Below are positions 39,024 through 48,319 of a DNA stretch of 64,000 bases, in pieces. The stretch is from assembly GCF_020623625.1 (NCBI RefSeq), contig NC_060203.1, forward strand, positions 558,001 to 622,000. The letters run 5' to 3'. This DNA comes from Saccharomycodes ludwigii (Eukaryota > Ascomycota > Saccharomycetes > Saccharomycodales > Saccharomycodaceae). Under the pieces are notes generated by a model. The model was not told the origin of the DNA. It worked only from the letters and a program-made list of their open reading frames with translations, and did not search any database. How positions within the stretch are numbered: the stretch's first letter is position 1; every line of letters begins with the position of its first letter. A program made the position numbers and the translations under genes.

Positions 39024-41729
39024 CTATTTATGTTTTCTGCCATTACTACCGGTAGAAGAACCTAGAAATGTATACGCTAACCCAAAAGACATATTATTAT
39101 TGGCGTTGCCACTATTATTACTAACATTACCATTATCTGGACTATTCCTATTATAACCGTTGTTATTATTGAATCTATTTCTATTGTCACGATTTCCATT
39201 TCCACTATTCACACCACCATCATTTCTAAACCTGTTTGTATTTCTATTTGCCTGGGAACCAAAAGATTTTTGTTTTGTAGAATAGTAGTTATTACTATTG
39301 CCGCTAGTACTAATATAGGATGAATTGATATTCCTAGCACCACTGCTACTATTGAAAAATGGATTAATACTAGCTGTACTACTAGGGCTATTGTTGTTAT
39401 TGATGGTACTAGAAGTTAAATTTGTGTTGGATGACAAACGTGGAGACAACATAAGAGGCGGTGAAGAAACTGATGTTGGAGACCCACTTGGACCAATTTG
39501 AGATGAAGAAATTCTTTTATTATTGGTGTCTGCGATATAATTATTAGGATTATTAGCTTCATCGGTGTTATTCAGCACACTTTTAGGTTCGGCACGTTTG
39601 GCTAAAACCTGAGAGTATGTTAGTTTAGGCTTATCACTTTTTTCCTTATGAATAGTGTTGTCATCGATACTTGTGTTATCGTTGTTTATATCTAATTTAT
39701 TTATAGAGTCACTTAAAGTATCATTGACAGCATCATCCTTATTTTTCTTATGAGCTAATAATTTTTTCTTCAAAGCTTCTGGAACTTCAAATTTACCAAC
39801 TGGAACATCTGGATTTTTATCGGGGCTCAAGTGAGGACCACTATTGGCCAATTCTTGGTGTTTCAGCATGTAGTTTTTAAAATCGGTGATAACAGCCTTT
39901 GACACCACAGCATTGAATTCGTTAGGAATAAACTTGGACAACGAATTGATCATATAAGCAAAGGTTTGTACTTCTACAAAGCAAACTTTACATTTGGTAT
40001 TAAAGGTCTTATTAAAATAATCATTCGGATCAACATTTTCACTATTTTGGTAATCGTTTGAAGTTGTCACATTAGGAACGTTTTTATAGAAAAGATTATT
40101 TGTAAACAGTGAAGAAGTATTCAACTCCCAAAACAATTTCAATTTAACGTACTCAATATTTTTTGGCTTCATTAGATATTCATCCACGTATTGTGCACAG
40201 AAACTTGGGGACAAATTAGCCAATTTAATAACATATGGCGGTCCTTCATCTTCTTTTGGACGATGTGATTCATCTCTTGTTGTAACGATAATTTTCTTAA
40301 ATGGAATTTTAACGGTACCATCATCTTCTAGTTCTTCCTTAGTGCGCCTTTTGTTTAGTTCATCTTCAGTTGGCGCAATGTTAATTTTATTAATATCAAC
40401 TTCGTCTTCGTTCCATGAATGATCAAAAAAGTCGTCTCTTAGCAAATCATCCAAAGAGATTTTATTTGGAGCTAATGGTTTCTTAGCAGCAGTATTTTGT
40501 GGTTTGGTAGGTTTTTCTAAAGCTTCATTATTGTAATTATCATAATCATCATCATAAACAGCGGTGGTAGTATCAATACTAGTATTATTATTATTATTAT
40601 TATTACTGTTACTATTGTTATTATAACTATTATTACTACTAATGTTATTATTAGTGCCGTGAGTATTATTATTACTGTTATTATTGTTATTATAACTATT
40701 ATTACTACTAATGTTACTGTTAGTGTCGTGAGTATTATTATTATTATTATTATTATTATTGTTATTATTATTACCACTACCAATATTAGTATTATCATTA
40801 TTGTCGCTATTGGTATTGATAATATTTTTATTTCCACTGTTAGTATTAGTATTAGTATTATCAATAGGCATATTTTCCTTATATTGCTCTTCCTTGTCTT
40901 CTTTCTTTTCCGTACTCTTTTGCTCTTTAGAAATATGAAATTCATGATCATGATTGGATGGATGATTATGTGTGTTATTATTACTACTGTTACTATTATA
41001 TCTGTGCGAGTAACTACCATTATTTGTTTTACCAAAACGACGAGGACGACGAGAATGATGCTCTTCAATTAGATTACTTTCATTGGATTGGGATTGAAAT
41101 GTTGGATTATGATTATGCGCATAAACAGTATTGGGAGAAGAACCAGGATAGATAGTATTATTATCTTTAGCATGATGATGCACTTTGCCGTACGTACTAG
41201 GATTATTACTAACCTTTATAATTTGAATCTTCTTCTGATCCAAATTCACGTGTTCTTTAGCCTTAATATTATCATCTTTACGGATATAAGGATGAGGATG
41301 GTCTACACTAGATTCATGTGCATTGGTATTAAAATTGTTAGAAAATCTACGTGGACGTCCTCCCTTAGATTCAAAACCAATGCCATTAATGTTCCCTCTA
41401 CCTCTACCTCTGCCTCTGCCTCTGCCTCTACCTCTGCCTCTACCATTCATACCGCCCCTATCACTAAATGTGTGGTTGTTTTCATTAGTGCCGCTAATAA
41501 AATTGCCTCTTCCTCCCCCCCTGGCTACAAAATTACTGCTCTTTTTTCTATGTTCAGCAGTAACGCCGATATTAGTATTACGCCTGTGTCTTGTTTTATT
41601 ATCATTTGTGAGAGTATGGTCAATGCTTGTGTTATCATTATTAGTGTTATTATTATTATTATTATTATTGTTGTTGTTGTTGTTATTAGTATTATTATTA
41701 TTATTACTGTTACTATTTGAATCACTCAT
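39024..41729 (-). CDS. PSP2: Psp2-like Asn-rich RGG protein
   Basis: Psp2 is an RGG-motif cytoplasmic mRNA-binding protein linked to P-bodies and to translation of autophagy mRNAs. It has 901 residues (593 in S. cerevisiae). The folded core matches: SLDDLLRDDFFDHSWNEDEVDINKI, then GPPYVIKLANLSPSF and KNIEYVKLKLFWELN, like yeast Psp2 GPPYIVKFSDLPPRF and KFIKFKLFWEIN. LTYSQVLAKRAEPKS later corresponds to the LSYSEVVE segment. Unlike yeast, an RG-rich run (GRGRGRGRGRG) lies near the N-terminus (about 95-112), and long Asn tracts occur at about 8-30 and 320-380. The C-terminus is Asn/Arg/Gly-rich. Confidence 0.88.
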   Translation of the reverse strand: MSDSNSNSNNNNNTNNNNNNNNNNNNNNTNNDNTSIDHTLTNDNKTRHRRNTNIGVTAEHRKKSSNFVARGGGRGNFISGTNENNHTFSDRGGMNGRGRGRGRGRGRGRGRGNINGIGFESKGGRPRRFSNNFNTNAHESSVDHPHPYIRKDDNIKAKEHVNLDQKKIQIIKVSNNPSTYGKVHHHAKDNNTIYPGSSPNTVYAHNHNPTFQSQSNESNLIEEHHSRRPRRFGKTNNGSYSHRYNSNSSNNNTHNHPSNHDHEFHISKEQKSTEKKEDKEEQYKENMPIDNTNTNTNSGNKNIINTNSDNNDNTNIGSGNNNNNNNNNNNNNTHDTNSNISSNNSYNNNNNSNNNTHGTNNNISSNNSYNNNSNSNNNNNNNTSIDTTTAVYDDDYDNYNNEALEKPTKPQNTAAKKPLAPNKISLDDLLRDDFFDHSWNEDEVDINKINIAPTEDELNKRRTKEELEDDGTVKIPFKKIIVTTRDESHRPKEDEGPPYVIKLANLSPSFCAQYVDEYLMKPKNIEYVKLKLFWELNTSSLFTNNLFYKNVPNVTTSNDYQNSENVDPNDYFNKTFNTKCKVCFVEVQTFAYMINSLSKFIPNEFNAVVSKAVITDFKNYMLKHQELANSGPHLSPDKNPDVPVGKFEVPEALKKKLLAHKKNKDDAVNDTLSDSINKLDINNDNTSIDDNTIHKEKSDKPKLTYSQVLAKRAEPKSVLNNTDEANNPNNYIADTNNKRISSSQIGPSGSPTSVSSPPLMLSPRLSSNTNLTSSTINNNNSPSSTASINPFFNSSSGARNINSSYISTSGNSNNYYSTKQKSFGSQANRNTNRFRNDGGVNSGNGNRDNRNRFNNNNGYNRNSPDNGNVSNNSGNANNNMSFGLAYTFLGSSTGSNGRKHK
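40580..40860. repeat. Asn-coding trinucleotide repeats in PSP2
   Basis: Imperfect AAT/AAC (plus strand ATT/GTT) repeats encode Asn tracts. Two copies of a roughly 63-bp block around 40618-40733 (encoding THDTNSNISSNNSYNNNN and THGTNNNISSNNSYNNNS) point to recent tandem duplication. Confidence 0.7.
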
Positions 41730-42574
41730 GTTCTAAAAGTACAATATATATGGCACTTAAATATAATATTTATTTTGCTTTCTAATTATTATTATTACTA
41801 TTCTTTTTTTTTTTAATATAAAGTTGTATATATGTATTGAGTAGGAAAGATAATAGGTTTATTATTAACAAAACGAAGGTTTATAAAAATATTAAATGTA
41901 GTTGCAATGTTTAGTTTGTTTTTTTGTTTGTTTTTTTTTTTTTCTTTCTTTCTTTCTTTCCTTCTTTCTTTTTTTTTTTTTGTGAAAAATTTTCTTTTTT
42001 TAGTTTTTTTTTAATATTTTTAATTTTTCATATTTTAAATAATTTTATTTATTATTTATTATTTACTCTTCGTACAAAAAGACAAACCGGGTAATAAAAG
42101 ACAAAAAAAAAAAGAAAAGTTGTTGAGTTTATATCACGTGATTAATTGTGGTAAAAAAAAAAGACAGCAAAAAAAGACAGGAAAAACCAGCCATAGAAAA
42201 CATCTCACACAGCAATCAAAAAAAAAAAAAAAAAGGAAAAAAAAATAGAAACGAAAGAAAGAATAAAATAAAATAATACGAGCAAGATCTAACATGAAAA
42301 CCACTATTGCCTTTAACATGTTTTTCAATATACAAGCAAGAATCCACAACAATTTGAAAGCCTATTGCTGAATACATAAATAACAGCTATTATAGTTCCA
42401 AATAGCAAAAAAAAAAAAAAGGGAAGAAAGAAAAAAAGAAAAAAAGACCCAAAGAGTAGATTTGCAAAACAATTATTCTGCCACTATAATATAAAATAAC
42501 TTACCAACATTGGGTATCCATACTAAAATTAAAAACAACTTTGCGTTACTACACCATATATAGAAACTACACAA
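41730..42574. other. Divergent promoter region PSP2 / YML018C-type gene
   Basis: 845 bp with T/C-rich tracts (41930-42000), A-runs, a Reb1-type site and a CACGTG site listed separately. Short minus-strand frames here are translations of homopolymers. Confidence 0.45.
42087..42142. promoter_or_regulatory. Reb1-type site plus CACGTG palindrome
   Basis: CCGGGTAA (42087-42094) is a perfect Reb1 match. ATCACGTGAT (42133-42142) is a full 10-bp palindrome with the Cbf1 core RTCACRTG. Both are in the divergent PSP2/transporter promoter, about 40 bp apart. No CDEIII-like sequence was seen next to it, so a centromere is not suggested. Confidence 0.5.
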
Positions 42575-43855
42575 ATGTCTAACGAACAAAACCAAGAATT
42601 AAATCCTGTAGTACGTGGCGGTTCACCCTCGCACAGAAATCATACTTCTATTAATATTAATAAAAAAAAAGACTGGACTATTGGATTAATAATGTTAAGC
42701 ATCGTTGTATTTTCTTGGGTAACTTCTTCCTTCCTAATAAGTTTAATATTTGAAGATGATTCATATAGAAAGCCATTTTTCATTACATATTTAAACACCT
42801 CAAGTTTTACCTTATATTTGTTACCTACTTTGAAAAACATTGTTTTAAATTATTACAAGTTCGGTAGTTTTCAAATAATGGAAGAATTAAGACATGAAGA
42901 AGAAGAAGAAGAAGGAAATAATGACAACGATGATGAGGACAGATTTGGAGGTTATAGAAGGTCAAGATATACAGAAGATGAAGACAACGTATTATTAGAT
43001 ATTGAAAGTGAAATAACAATAGTTACTGATAACAACCATCAAAGCAACAGTATTCTTAGCGGAACAAAAAGCTCCAATTACAAACCCTTGAGTTTAAATG
43101 AAACGATTAAACTAGCGGCTCAATTTTGTATATTATGGTTTCTAGCCAATTTAGCCAATAATGCAAGTTTGAGCTATACATCAGTGACATCGCAAACCAT
43201 ATTGTCGTCTACCTCATCTTTTTTCACTTTATTAATAGGTTATTTGTATCATGTGGAAAAATTCAGTCACGTTAAAGTCTGGGCCTCAGTTGTTTCCTTT
43301 CTGGGCATTGTACTACTAACTAGATCGGATATAGTTGCAACCACCAATAGTATCAGCGATAAGAATGCTCTGATTATTATTTTGTATGGGAATATATTGG
43401 CCTTAGTGAGTGCTGTGCTCTACGGGTTGTACACCACTTTATTGAAGTTAAAGATTAAGCATGAAAATAGAATAAATATGAAGATTTTTTTGGGCTTTGT
43501 TGGTGTTTTCACTTTAATTTTCCTTTGGCCATCATTGATTATTTTTAATTATTTAAATATTGAAAAATTTGAGTTTCCAACTGGCCAAAAAGTATTACTT
43601 ATTATTTTAGTCAACGGAATTATAACATTTATTGGTGATTATTGTTGGGCCAAAGCAATGTTATTAACTAGTCCATTAACAGTTACTGTGGGAATCTCTA
43701 CAACAATACCTTTTGCTATGTTTGGTGATATTGTTATTTTCCATACCAAATCTTTATCTTTAGTCTATCTATTGGGTGCTATATTAATTGGTGGCAGTTT
43801 TTTTATACTTAATAAAGAAGAATCAGAAGAACATACTACTAGTAATGATATATAA
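42575..43855 (+). CDS. DMT-superfamily membrane transporter, YML018C/THI74 type
   Basis: A drug/metabolite transporter (EamA fold, SLC35F5-like), probably of the vacuolar membrane; the substrate is not settled. It has 426 residues. About ten hydrophobic spans are visible: the first (IGLIMLSIVVFSWVTSSFLI), then FFITYLNTSSFTLYLLPTL. A cytosolic acidic loop with EEEEEEG and DNDDED follows. The family block FCILWFLANLANNASLSYTSVTSQTILSSTSSFFTL comes next, with VVSFLGIVLLTRSD later. LYGLYTTLLK and GDYCWAKAMLLTSPLTVTVGIS close the second repeat. One gene stands for the S. cerevisiae pair YML018C and THI74 (YDR438W). Convergent with OST6. Confidence 0.92.
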   Translation: MSNEQNQELNPVVRGGSPSHRNHTSININKKKDWTIGLIMLSIVVFSWVTSSFLISLIFEDDSYRKPFFITYLNTSSFTLYLLPTLKNIVLNYYKFGSFQIMEELRHEEEEEEGNNDNDDEDRFGGYRRSRYTEDEDNVLLDIESEITIVTDNNHQSNSILSGTKSSNYKPLSLNETIKLAAQFCILWFLANLANNASLSYTSVTSQTILSSTSSFFTLLIGYLYHVEKFSHVKVWASVVSFLGIVLLTRSDIVATTNSISDKNALIIILYGNILALVSAVLYGLYTTLLKLKIKHENRINMKIFLGFVGVFTLIFLWPSLIIFNYLNIEKFEFPTGQKVLLIILVNGIITFIGDYCWAKAMLLTSPLTVTVGISTTIPFAMFGDIVIFHTKSLSLVYLLGAILIGGSFFILNKEESEEHTTSNDI

Positions 43856-43993
43856 TAATTTTCTTCAGGTCTGTTATTGGATATTGCTAATTTATATGAA
43901 TGAGTGTGACCATATATATACATATAATACACCAGTAATTAAAACAAAAAAGCATCAAAATTTCTTATTATACAATGTACAAAAAAAAAAATT

Positions 43994-44034
<41 letters not shown>
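43856..44034. terminator. Convergent junction with a 41-T run
   Basis: 179 bp ending in A11-TTTC-T41 (T run 43996-44036, reaching the OST6 stop), the longest homopolymer noticed in the window. Its length should be treated as approximate, since such runs are hard to sequence. Confidence 0.45.
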
Positions 44035-44044
<10 letters not shown>

Positions 44045-45135
44045 TAGCTGGGATATTTGATTTTGAAGCATGAGTTGAAATATATCATAAGTAATGTCAA
44101 TGCCATACAAACTATAATGGTACCTAATAATACTAATAATAATAATAATGTCGAGGGACCAGAAGAATTAGTTTTTTTGTTGCTGTTGGTGTAAAATTTA
44201 GGGAAGATAATTAGCGTTAGAACAAGTAGACCCATTAAAATATACATTCCACTAACTTCAAATATTTCAATACCAAATTGCCAAGAAAACCCACCGCTAT
44301 ACCACATTATTTCACCTGTATCTGAGTTTCTGGCAATAAATGGGATTTTATTGATAACAGTAAATTTATAGCCAGTAATACTACCATATATTATTAGAAA
44401 ACTTGCTAGCATAGCTATAAACCTAAAGATAAAAGATTTAACGTGTGGGTATATTTTTTTTTTAAAAAAAACGAAAATGCTTAGGCAAGTTACGAAAATT
44501 ACCATAAATGACGATACTTGTTCCCTTTCATCAAGCGGGATTTCAATAAATACCTGTAAAATTTTAGCAATGTAATCTGTCAAACTCATTTTTACACTTT
44601 TAGAGTCTAATATCGTATTTGGGATGGGGAATTCATAAAAATTATTTTTTTTATAATCAAATCCCGCCATAACAATTTCCGTATCGTTATTAGGTACTAA
44701 AAATGGTGGGAAAATAAACAATTTTGGAACTGTTTTAATTTTATTTTCGAGATCATAATGGAAAATTTGGTAGTTTTCTGAATTAGTAAATGAATCGGAT
44801 GAAATTTTCATGAAAATAACCTGTGAATTGTATCCATATATATTAAGTATTTTATTGACAGGGTTATAAACTTCATTTTCAAAAATTTGACAATTCAAGC
44901 AAATATTTTCATTATTGTTTTCTTTAGTTATCAGCAATGCAGTATAATATTCTGGAGAAATATTTGTATTGTTCAATAATAAATTATATTTTTCAATTGA
45001 GTCTATATTAATAACACCTGTGATTGGATCTCTATATGATATTAAATCAGTTGCAGCTTTTGGTATTGGAGGAGTTATTGTTGCACAAAGCAATGATGGA
45101 ATAAATAGAAATAAAAGTAAAAAGATATTGTACAT
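44035..45135 (-). CDS. OST6: Oligosaccharyltransferase subunit Ost6/Ost3 (thioredoxin-type)
   Basis: OST subunit that forms mixed disulfides with nascent chains in the ER lumen to help N-glycosylation. It has 366 residues. A signal peptide (about 1-18) is followed by a thioredoxin-like lumenal domain with the redox motif CLNC at residues 79-82. Four C-terminal membrane spans follow, with IARNSDTGEIMWYSGGFSWQFGIE between spans 2 and 3, a conserved OST3/OST6 feature. Gene order (beside YML018C, as YML019W) favours OST6 over OST3. It is convergent with the transporter, and its upstream region is shared with ZTA1. Confidence 0.9.
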
Positions 45136-45477
45136 TTGTTTTTCTTTTTTTTTTTTATTTTATTTATATTTGAGGGGGGTGAGGTCTCTTTCTTCAAAGA
45201 ATTTGAAGTTTAAGTATAAAAATGTGATAAATAAACGAAAAGTGTATAAGACAAGAAAAGTAAAAGATGGTATAATTTGAATGGACCATCAAGTTAGACT
45301 TAGTTGAGAGTGGTAATGCACTTAATGATTACGGAAAACATTTATTATTAACTTGTTATATTTCAAATACACTTAGAAATGGCCGTAGAGATCTAAGAGA
45401 GACGGAGAAAGAAAGGAAAAAATGGAATTGTGCTCTGTAGCATCATATTATACGAAATAACAAAAAAAGAAAAAGAA

Positions 45478-45525
45478 ATGTCCGTTATCCTTGATGTCCG
45501 TTATCCTTGATGTCCGTTATCTTAT
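45478..45525 (+). repeat. Three tandem 16-bp repeats in the OST6/ZTA1 promoter
   Basis: ATGTCCGTTATCCTTG occurs twice without mismatch, then a third copy matches through ATGTCCGTTATC. Each unit contains GATAAC on the minus strand. It may be a small array of factor sites or a slippage product. Confidence 0.85.
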
Positions 45526-45597
45526 TAAAAAATAATAATAATAATAATAATAATATCATTCTTTTTGTCGCTGTTTTTATACCCTTAAAAGTCAACA

Positions 45598-45604
45598 TTA
45601 GTAA
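45598..45604 (+). promoter_or_regulatory. Yap1-type site upstream of ZTA1
   Basis: TTAGTAA is a standard Yap1 response element, 192 bp before the ZTA1 ATG. It would fit control of a quinone/enone reductase by oxidative stress. A single AT-rich 7-mer, so chance is possible. Confidence 0.4.
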
Positions 45605-45795
45605 TAAAATCCACAGTAAATCAATCCATACAAAAAAAAAATAAAAAAAAAATAAAAAAAAGAATTAAAAAAGTCAAAAGCTCTTTTTTGTCCCCTTGCA
45701 TTTAAGATACACAGTAAATAATTATTAACAATCATTAAAATAACTAAGAAATTTAAAATAAAAATAATTAACTTTCTTCATTAGTGTGCTCTTAA

Positions 45796-46893
45796 ATGCT
45801 AAACTCAAGGATATCTAACCCAAAAATAACAAGTATATTAAAACGGGCCATGTCCAGTATTCCTAAAACTCAAAAAGCCTTTGTTTTAACGAAAACTGGT
45901 GATTCATTAGATGTATTAAAATATCAACAGGATTATCCAGTTCCAACAGATTTATCTCCACATGATATCTTAATCAAAAATAAATACAGCGGTGTTAATT
46001 ATATTGAAAATTATTTTAGAACAGGTATATATCCAGTGGAAAAGCCAACTGTTCTAGGCAGAGAAGCTACTGGTGTGATTGTAGCAAAAGGTGAGCAAAT
46101 CCAAGATTTTAATATTGGTGATAGCGTTGCTTATTTGTCCACAAGAACTTTTGCTCAGTACACAAAATACAATATTAATGAAAACAGTCAGATTCTTAAA
46201 TTATCTGAAAATGGCTCCTCCAAAGTCAGTGATGATGATTTGAAGTTATATGCTGCTTCTCTAATACAAGGTTTGACCGCTTTAACTTTTAGTGAAAGAG
46301 CTTACAAAGTCAAAAGTGGAGACTATGTTTTAGTATATGCTGCTGCTGGCGGAGTGGGTTTACTATTAAATCAATTGATCAGAGCTAAAGGTGCTCACCC
46401 CATTGCAATTGCCTCGACTGATGAAAAATTGAAATTGGCTTCTGAAAATGGTGCTGAATTTTTAATCAAAAGTAAGATTGATGGTACTGATGATGATAAA
46501 GTTGTTGAACAAGTGCTTAAATTCACAAATGGTGAAGGTGTTGCTGCAGTTTTTGATTCTTTGGGGAAAAACAGTTTTGATATTTCAATGAAAGCTTTGA
46601 AAAGATTGGGGACATTTGTTAGTTTTGGTAATGCTACTGGGGTAGTTCCGCCAATTTCAATAAATGTTTTATCACCTAAAAATATTACACTTTTAAGACC
46701 TGTTGTTTTTCATTACATCTATACTAGAAAAGAATTTGAACAATATACAGCTAAACTATTTGATTTAATTAGGTCCGGGAAATTGAATATTTTGATTTAT
46801 AAAACATATCCATTGAGTGAATATAAAGTTGCTGATCAAGAGTTATTGGATAGAAAGACTGTTGGAAAGTTGGTTTTAAAGATTCCTGAATGA
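45796..46893 (+). CDS. ZTA1: NADPH-dependent quinone/alkenal reductase, zeta-crystallin type
   Basis: Zinc-lacking medium-chain dehydrogenase/reductase that reduces quinones and alkenals with NADPH. It has 365 residues against 334 in S. cerevisiae Zta1. Matching blocks are IKNKYSGVNYIENYFRTGIYPVEKP, VLGREATG, YAASLIQGLTALTF, the nucleotide-binding YAAAGGVGLLLNQL, FTNGEGVAAVFDS, FVSFGNATG, SPKNITLLRP and RKTVGKLVLKIP. The extra N-terminus (MLNSRISNPKITSILKRAM) is basic and lacks acidic residues, so it may target mitochondria; starting at the in-frame ATG 45850 would give the cytosolic length. ZTA1 is on chromosome II in S. cerevisiae (YBR046C), so it is out of place in this otherwise syntenic block. 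Confidence 0.94.
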   Translation: MLNSRISNPKITSILKRAMSSIPKTQKAFVLTKTGDSLDVLKYQQDYPVPTDLSPHDILIKNKYSGVNYIENYFRTGIYPVEKPTVLGREATGVIVAKGEQIQDFNIGDSVAYLSTRTFAQYTKYNINENSQILKLSENGSSKVSDDDLKLYAASLIQGLTALTFSERAYKVKSGDYVLVYAAAGGVGLLLNQLIRAKGAHPIAIASTDEKLKLASENGAEFLIKSKIDGTDDDKVVEQVLKFTNGEGVAAVFDSLGKNSFDISMKALKRLGTFVSFGNATGVVPPISINVLSPKNITLLRPVVFHYIYTRKEFEQYTAKLFDLIRSGKLNILIYKTYPLSEYKVADQELLDRKTVGKLVLKIPE

Positions 46894-47034
46894 GTTTTTT
46901 TTTTTTTTGATATTTTCCTATATATGGAATTTTGCTTTTTTATTATTTAATCTAGATAATATATAACTAAATTTCAGTTTTTTTTATTTTTTATTTTTTT
47001 TATTTTTCGCAAACAAGAATCTTATTAAAGCGTC

Positions 47035-47036
<2 letters not shown>

Positions 47037-47072
<36 letters not shown>
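47037..47072 (+). repeat. 36-T homopolymer before LRS4
   Basis: Uninterrupted T run between ZTA1 and LRS4, about 115 bp before the LRS4 ATG. The rest of this 292-bp spacer is also T-rich. Probably a nucleosome-excluding tract. Confidence 0.6.
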
Positions 47073-47074
<2 letters not shown>

Positions 47075-47185
47075 TCTGCTTTATTTTATTTCATGGACTT
47101 AAAACATGTTTTTAATATTTTATGTTATTACCACTTAAAAGGAGAGGGGAAAAGAAAATAGAAAATAGAAAAAAAACCAAGGTTA

Positions 47186-47899
47186 ATGAGTTTACTTCAA
47201 TTGTTAACCGATTATTACGATTCTGTAATAGAATCTGAAAATATTTATCATAAACATGTAATTCAAACCTTATTGGAATCTTCATCAAATAATAACAAAA
47301 ATAATAATAAAAAATATACTAAGAATGGCCGTAATAAAATGTATAACAACTTTAATGAGATATTGACATTACAAAAGCAAATAAACCAATTGCATGCCAA
47401 CATAACGCTTTTAAGTAAGGAAAATGAAAAATTGAAGAATATTAATTTAACACAAAGAGCCTTTTGGGAAAGTAAGTTGGATTCAGCGAAACATCAAATA
47501 GGTAAACTAACGGAAAATTTAGCCTCCATCAAGGATAGTTCTACTGATGTAGAAACTGATGAGAGACTTCGGAGTTACAATGTTGATAAAAACTATCATC
47601 TGAATCCAGTAGAACATTGCAACAAAAAAAGTGTACTCAATAATAATAATGGAAATGGCAACACTAAACTTCAACGAAAAGTACATTTGCTGACTCCAAG
47701 AAAAAATAATCAAATTCTAGGAGCAGATATGGTAGATATTACATCAAGAAATAATATACCTAGATTGAGAGATGTCTTGAATAAAAAAACAATATTTGAT
47801 GTTAATGGCGGCTATTCTAGTAGTGCTAATAGCGATCATAATAAAGAATCTGGAGAAGAAGAAGAAGAAAAAAAAGAAGAAGAAGAAGAAGAAGAAGAA

Positions 47900-47935
<36 letters not shown>

Positions 47936-48217
47936 ACAGATGATCTTGATTTCATAAAAATTCAAAAAATTACCAAGTATAATGTTAATTTCTTAGCTGA
48001 CCGCAATAAAAACAATTCTATGATTAAAAGAAAGTTTAATGATGGTACGTTACCAACTTATCTACCGCCACCACCAACATCATCATCGCTTCCAGATAGG
48101 AGTGTAAGTATGAATGACAACATAAAGGATTCACAAGAAGATTTAACTTTGCATAAAAACAGCAACAGTACCAAAAGAAGGAAATTGTCAAAAGTTAAAA
48201 TAATAAGTGATACGTGA
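47186..48217 (+). CDS. LRS4: Monopolin / rDNA silencing subunit Lrs4
   Basis: Lrs4 forms a V-shaped complex with Csm1 that clamps sister kinetochores in meiosis I and tethers rDNA. It has 343 residues (347 in S. cerevisiae). The N-terminus SLLQLLTDYYDSVIESENIY matches TLLQLLSNYYKAKLDSERIY, the Csm1-binding coiled-coil. A second coiled-coil with LQKQINQLHANITLLSKENEKL follows. VHLLTPRK corresponds to IHLLSPI and DVLNKKTIFD to LLSSGKNTIFD in yeast. An acidic stretch of Glu then Asp (about 225-251) and a basic C-terminus (KRRKLSKVK) finish it. Convergent with the YML020W-type gene; DOT1 follows UNG1, matching the YDR439W-YDR440W order. Confidence 0.9.
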
Positions 48218-48319
48218 TTGTTTCATTTTTTTTTCATTTTTTTTTCTTTTTTCCTAATTTTTTTAAAATGTGTAAAATATATATACTGTATCAAAAACTA
48301 TCAAGTATACGAAGTATCA

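Larger units (their letters stand above)
45136..45795. other. Divergent promoter region OST6 / ZTA1
   Basis: 660 bp. Carries the 16-bp tandem repeat and the Yap1-type site listed separately, a (TAA)n run near 45532-45554 and A-rich leader. No small gene was seen. Confidence 0.45.

Noticed and set aside
40517-41736. Long Ile/Leu/Val-rich frames overlapping PSP2 on both strands
   Set aside because: They are frame-shifted or antisense readings of the AAT/AAC Asn repeats of PSP2.
42087-42142. Centromere candidate based on ATCACGTG
   Set aside because: No CDEIII (TTCCGAA core) was seen at a fitting distance; the site lies in an ordinary divergent promoter.
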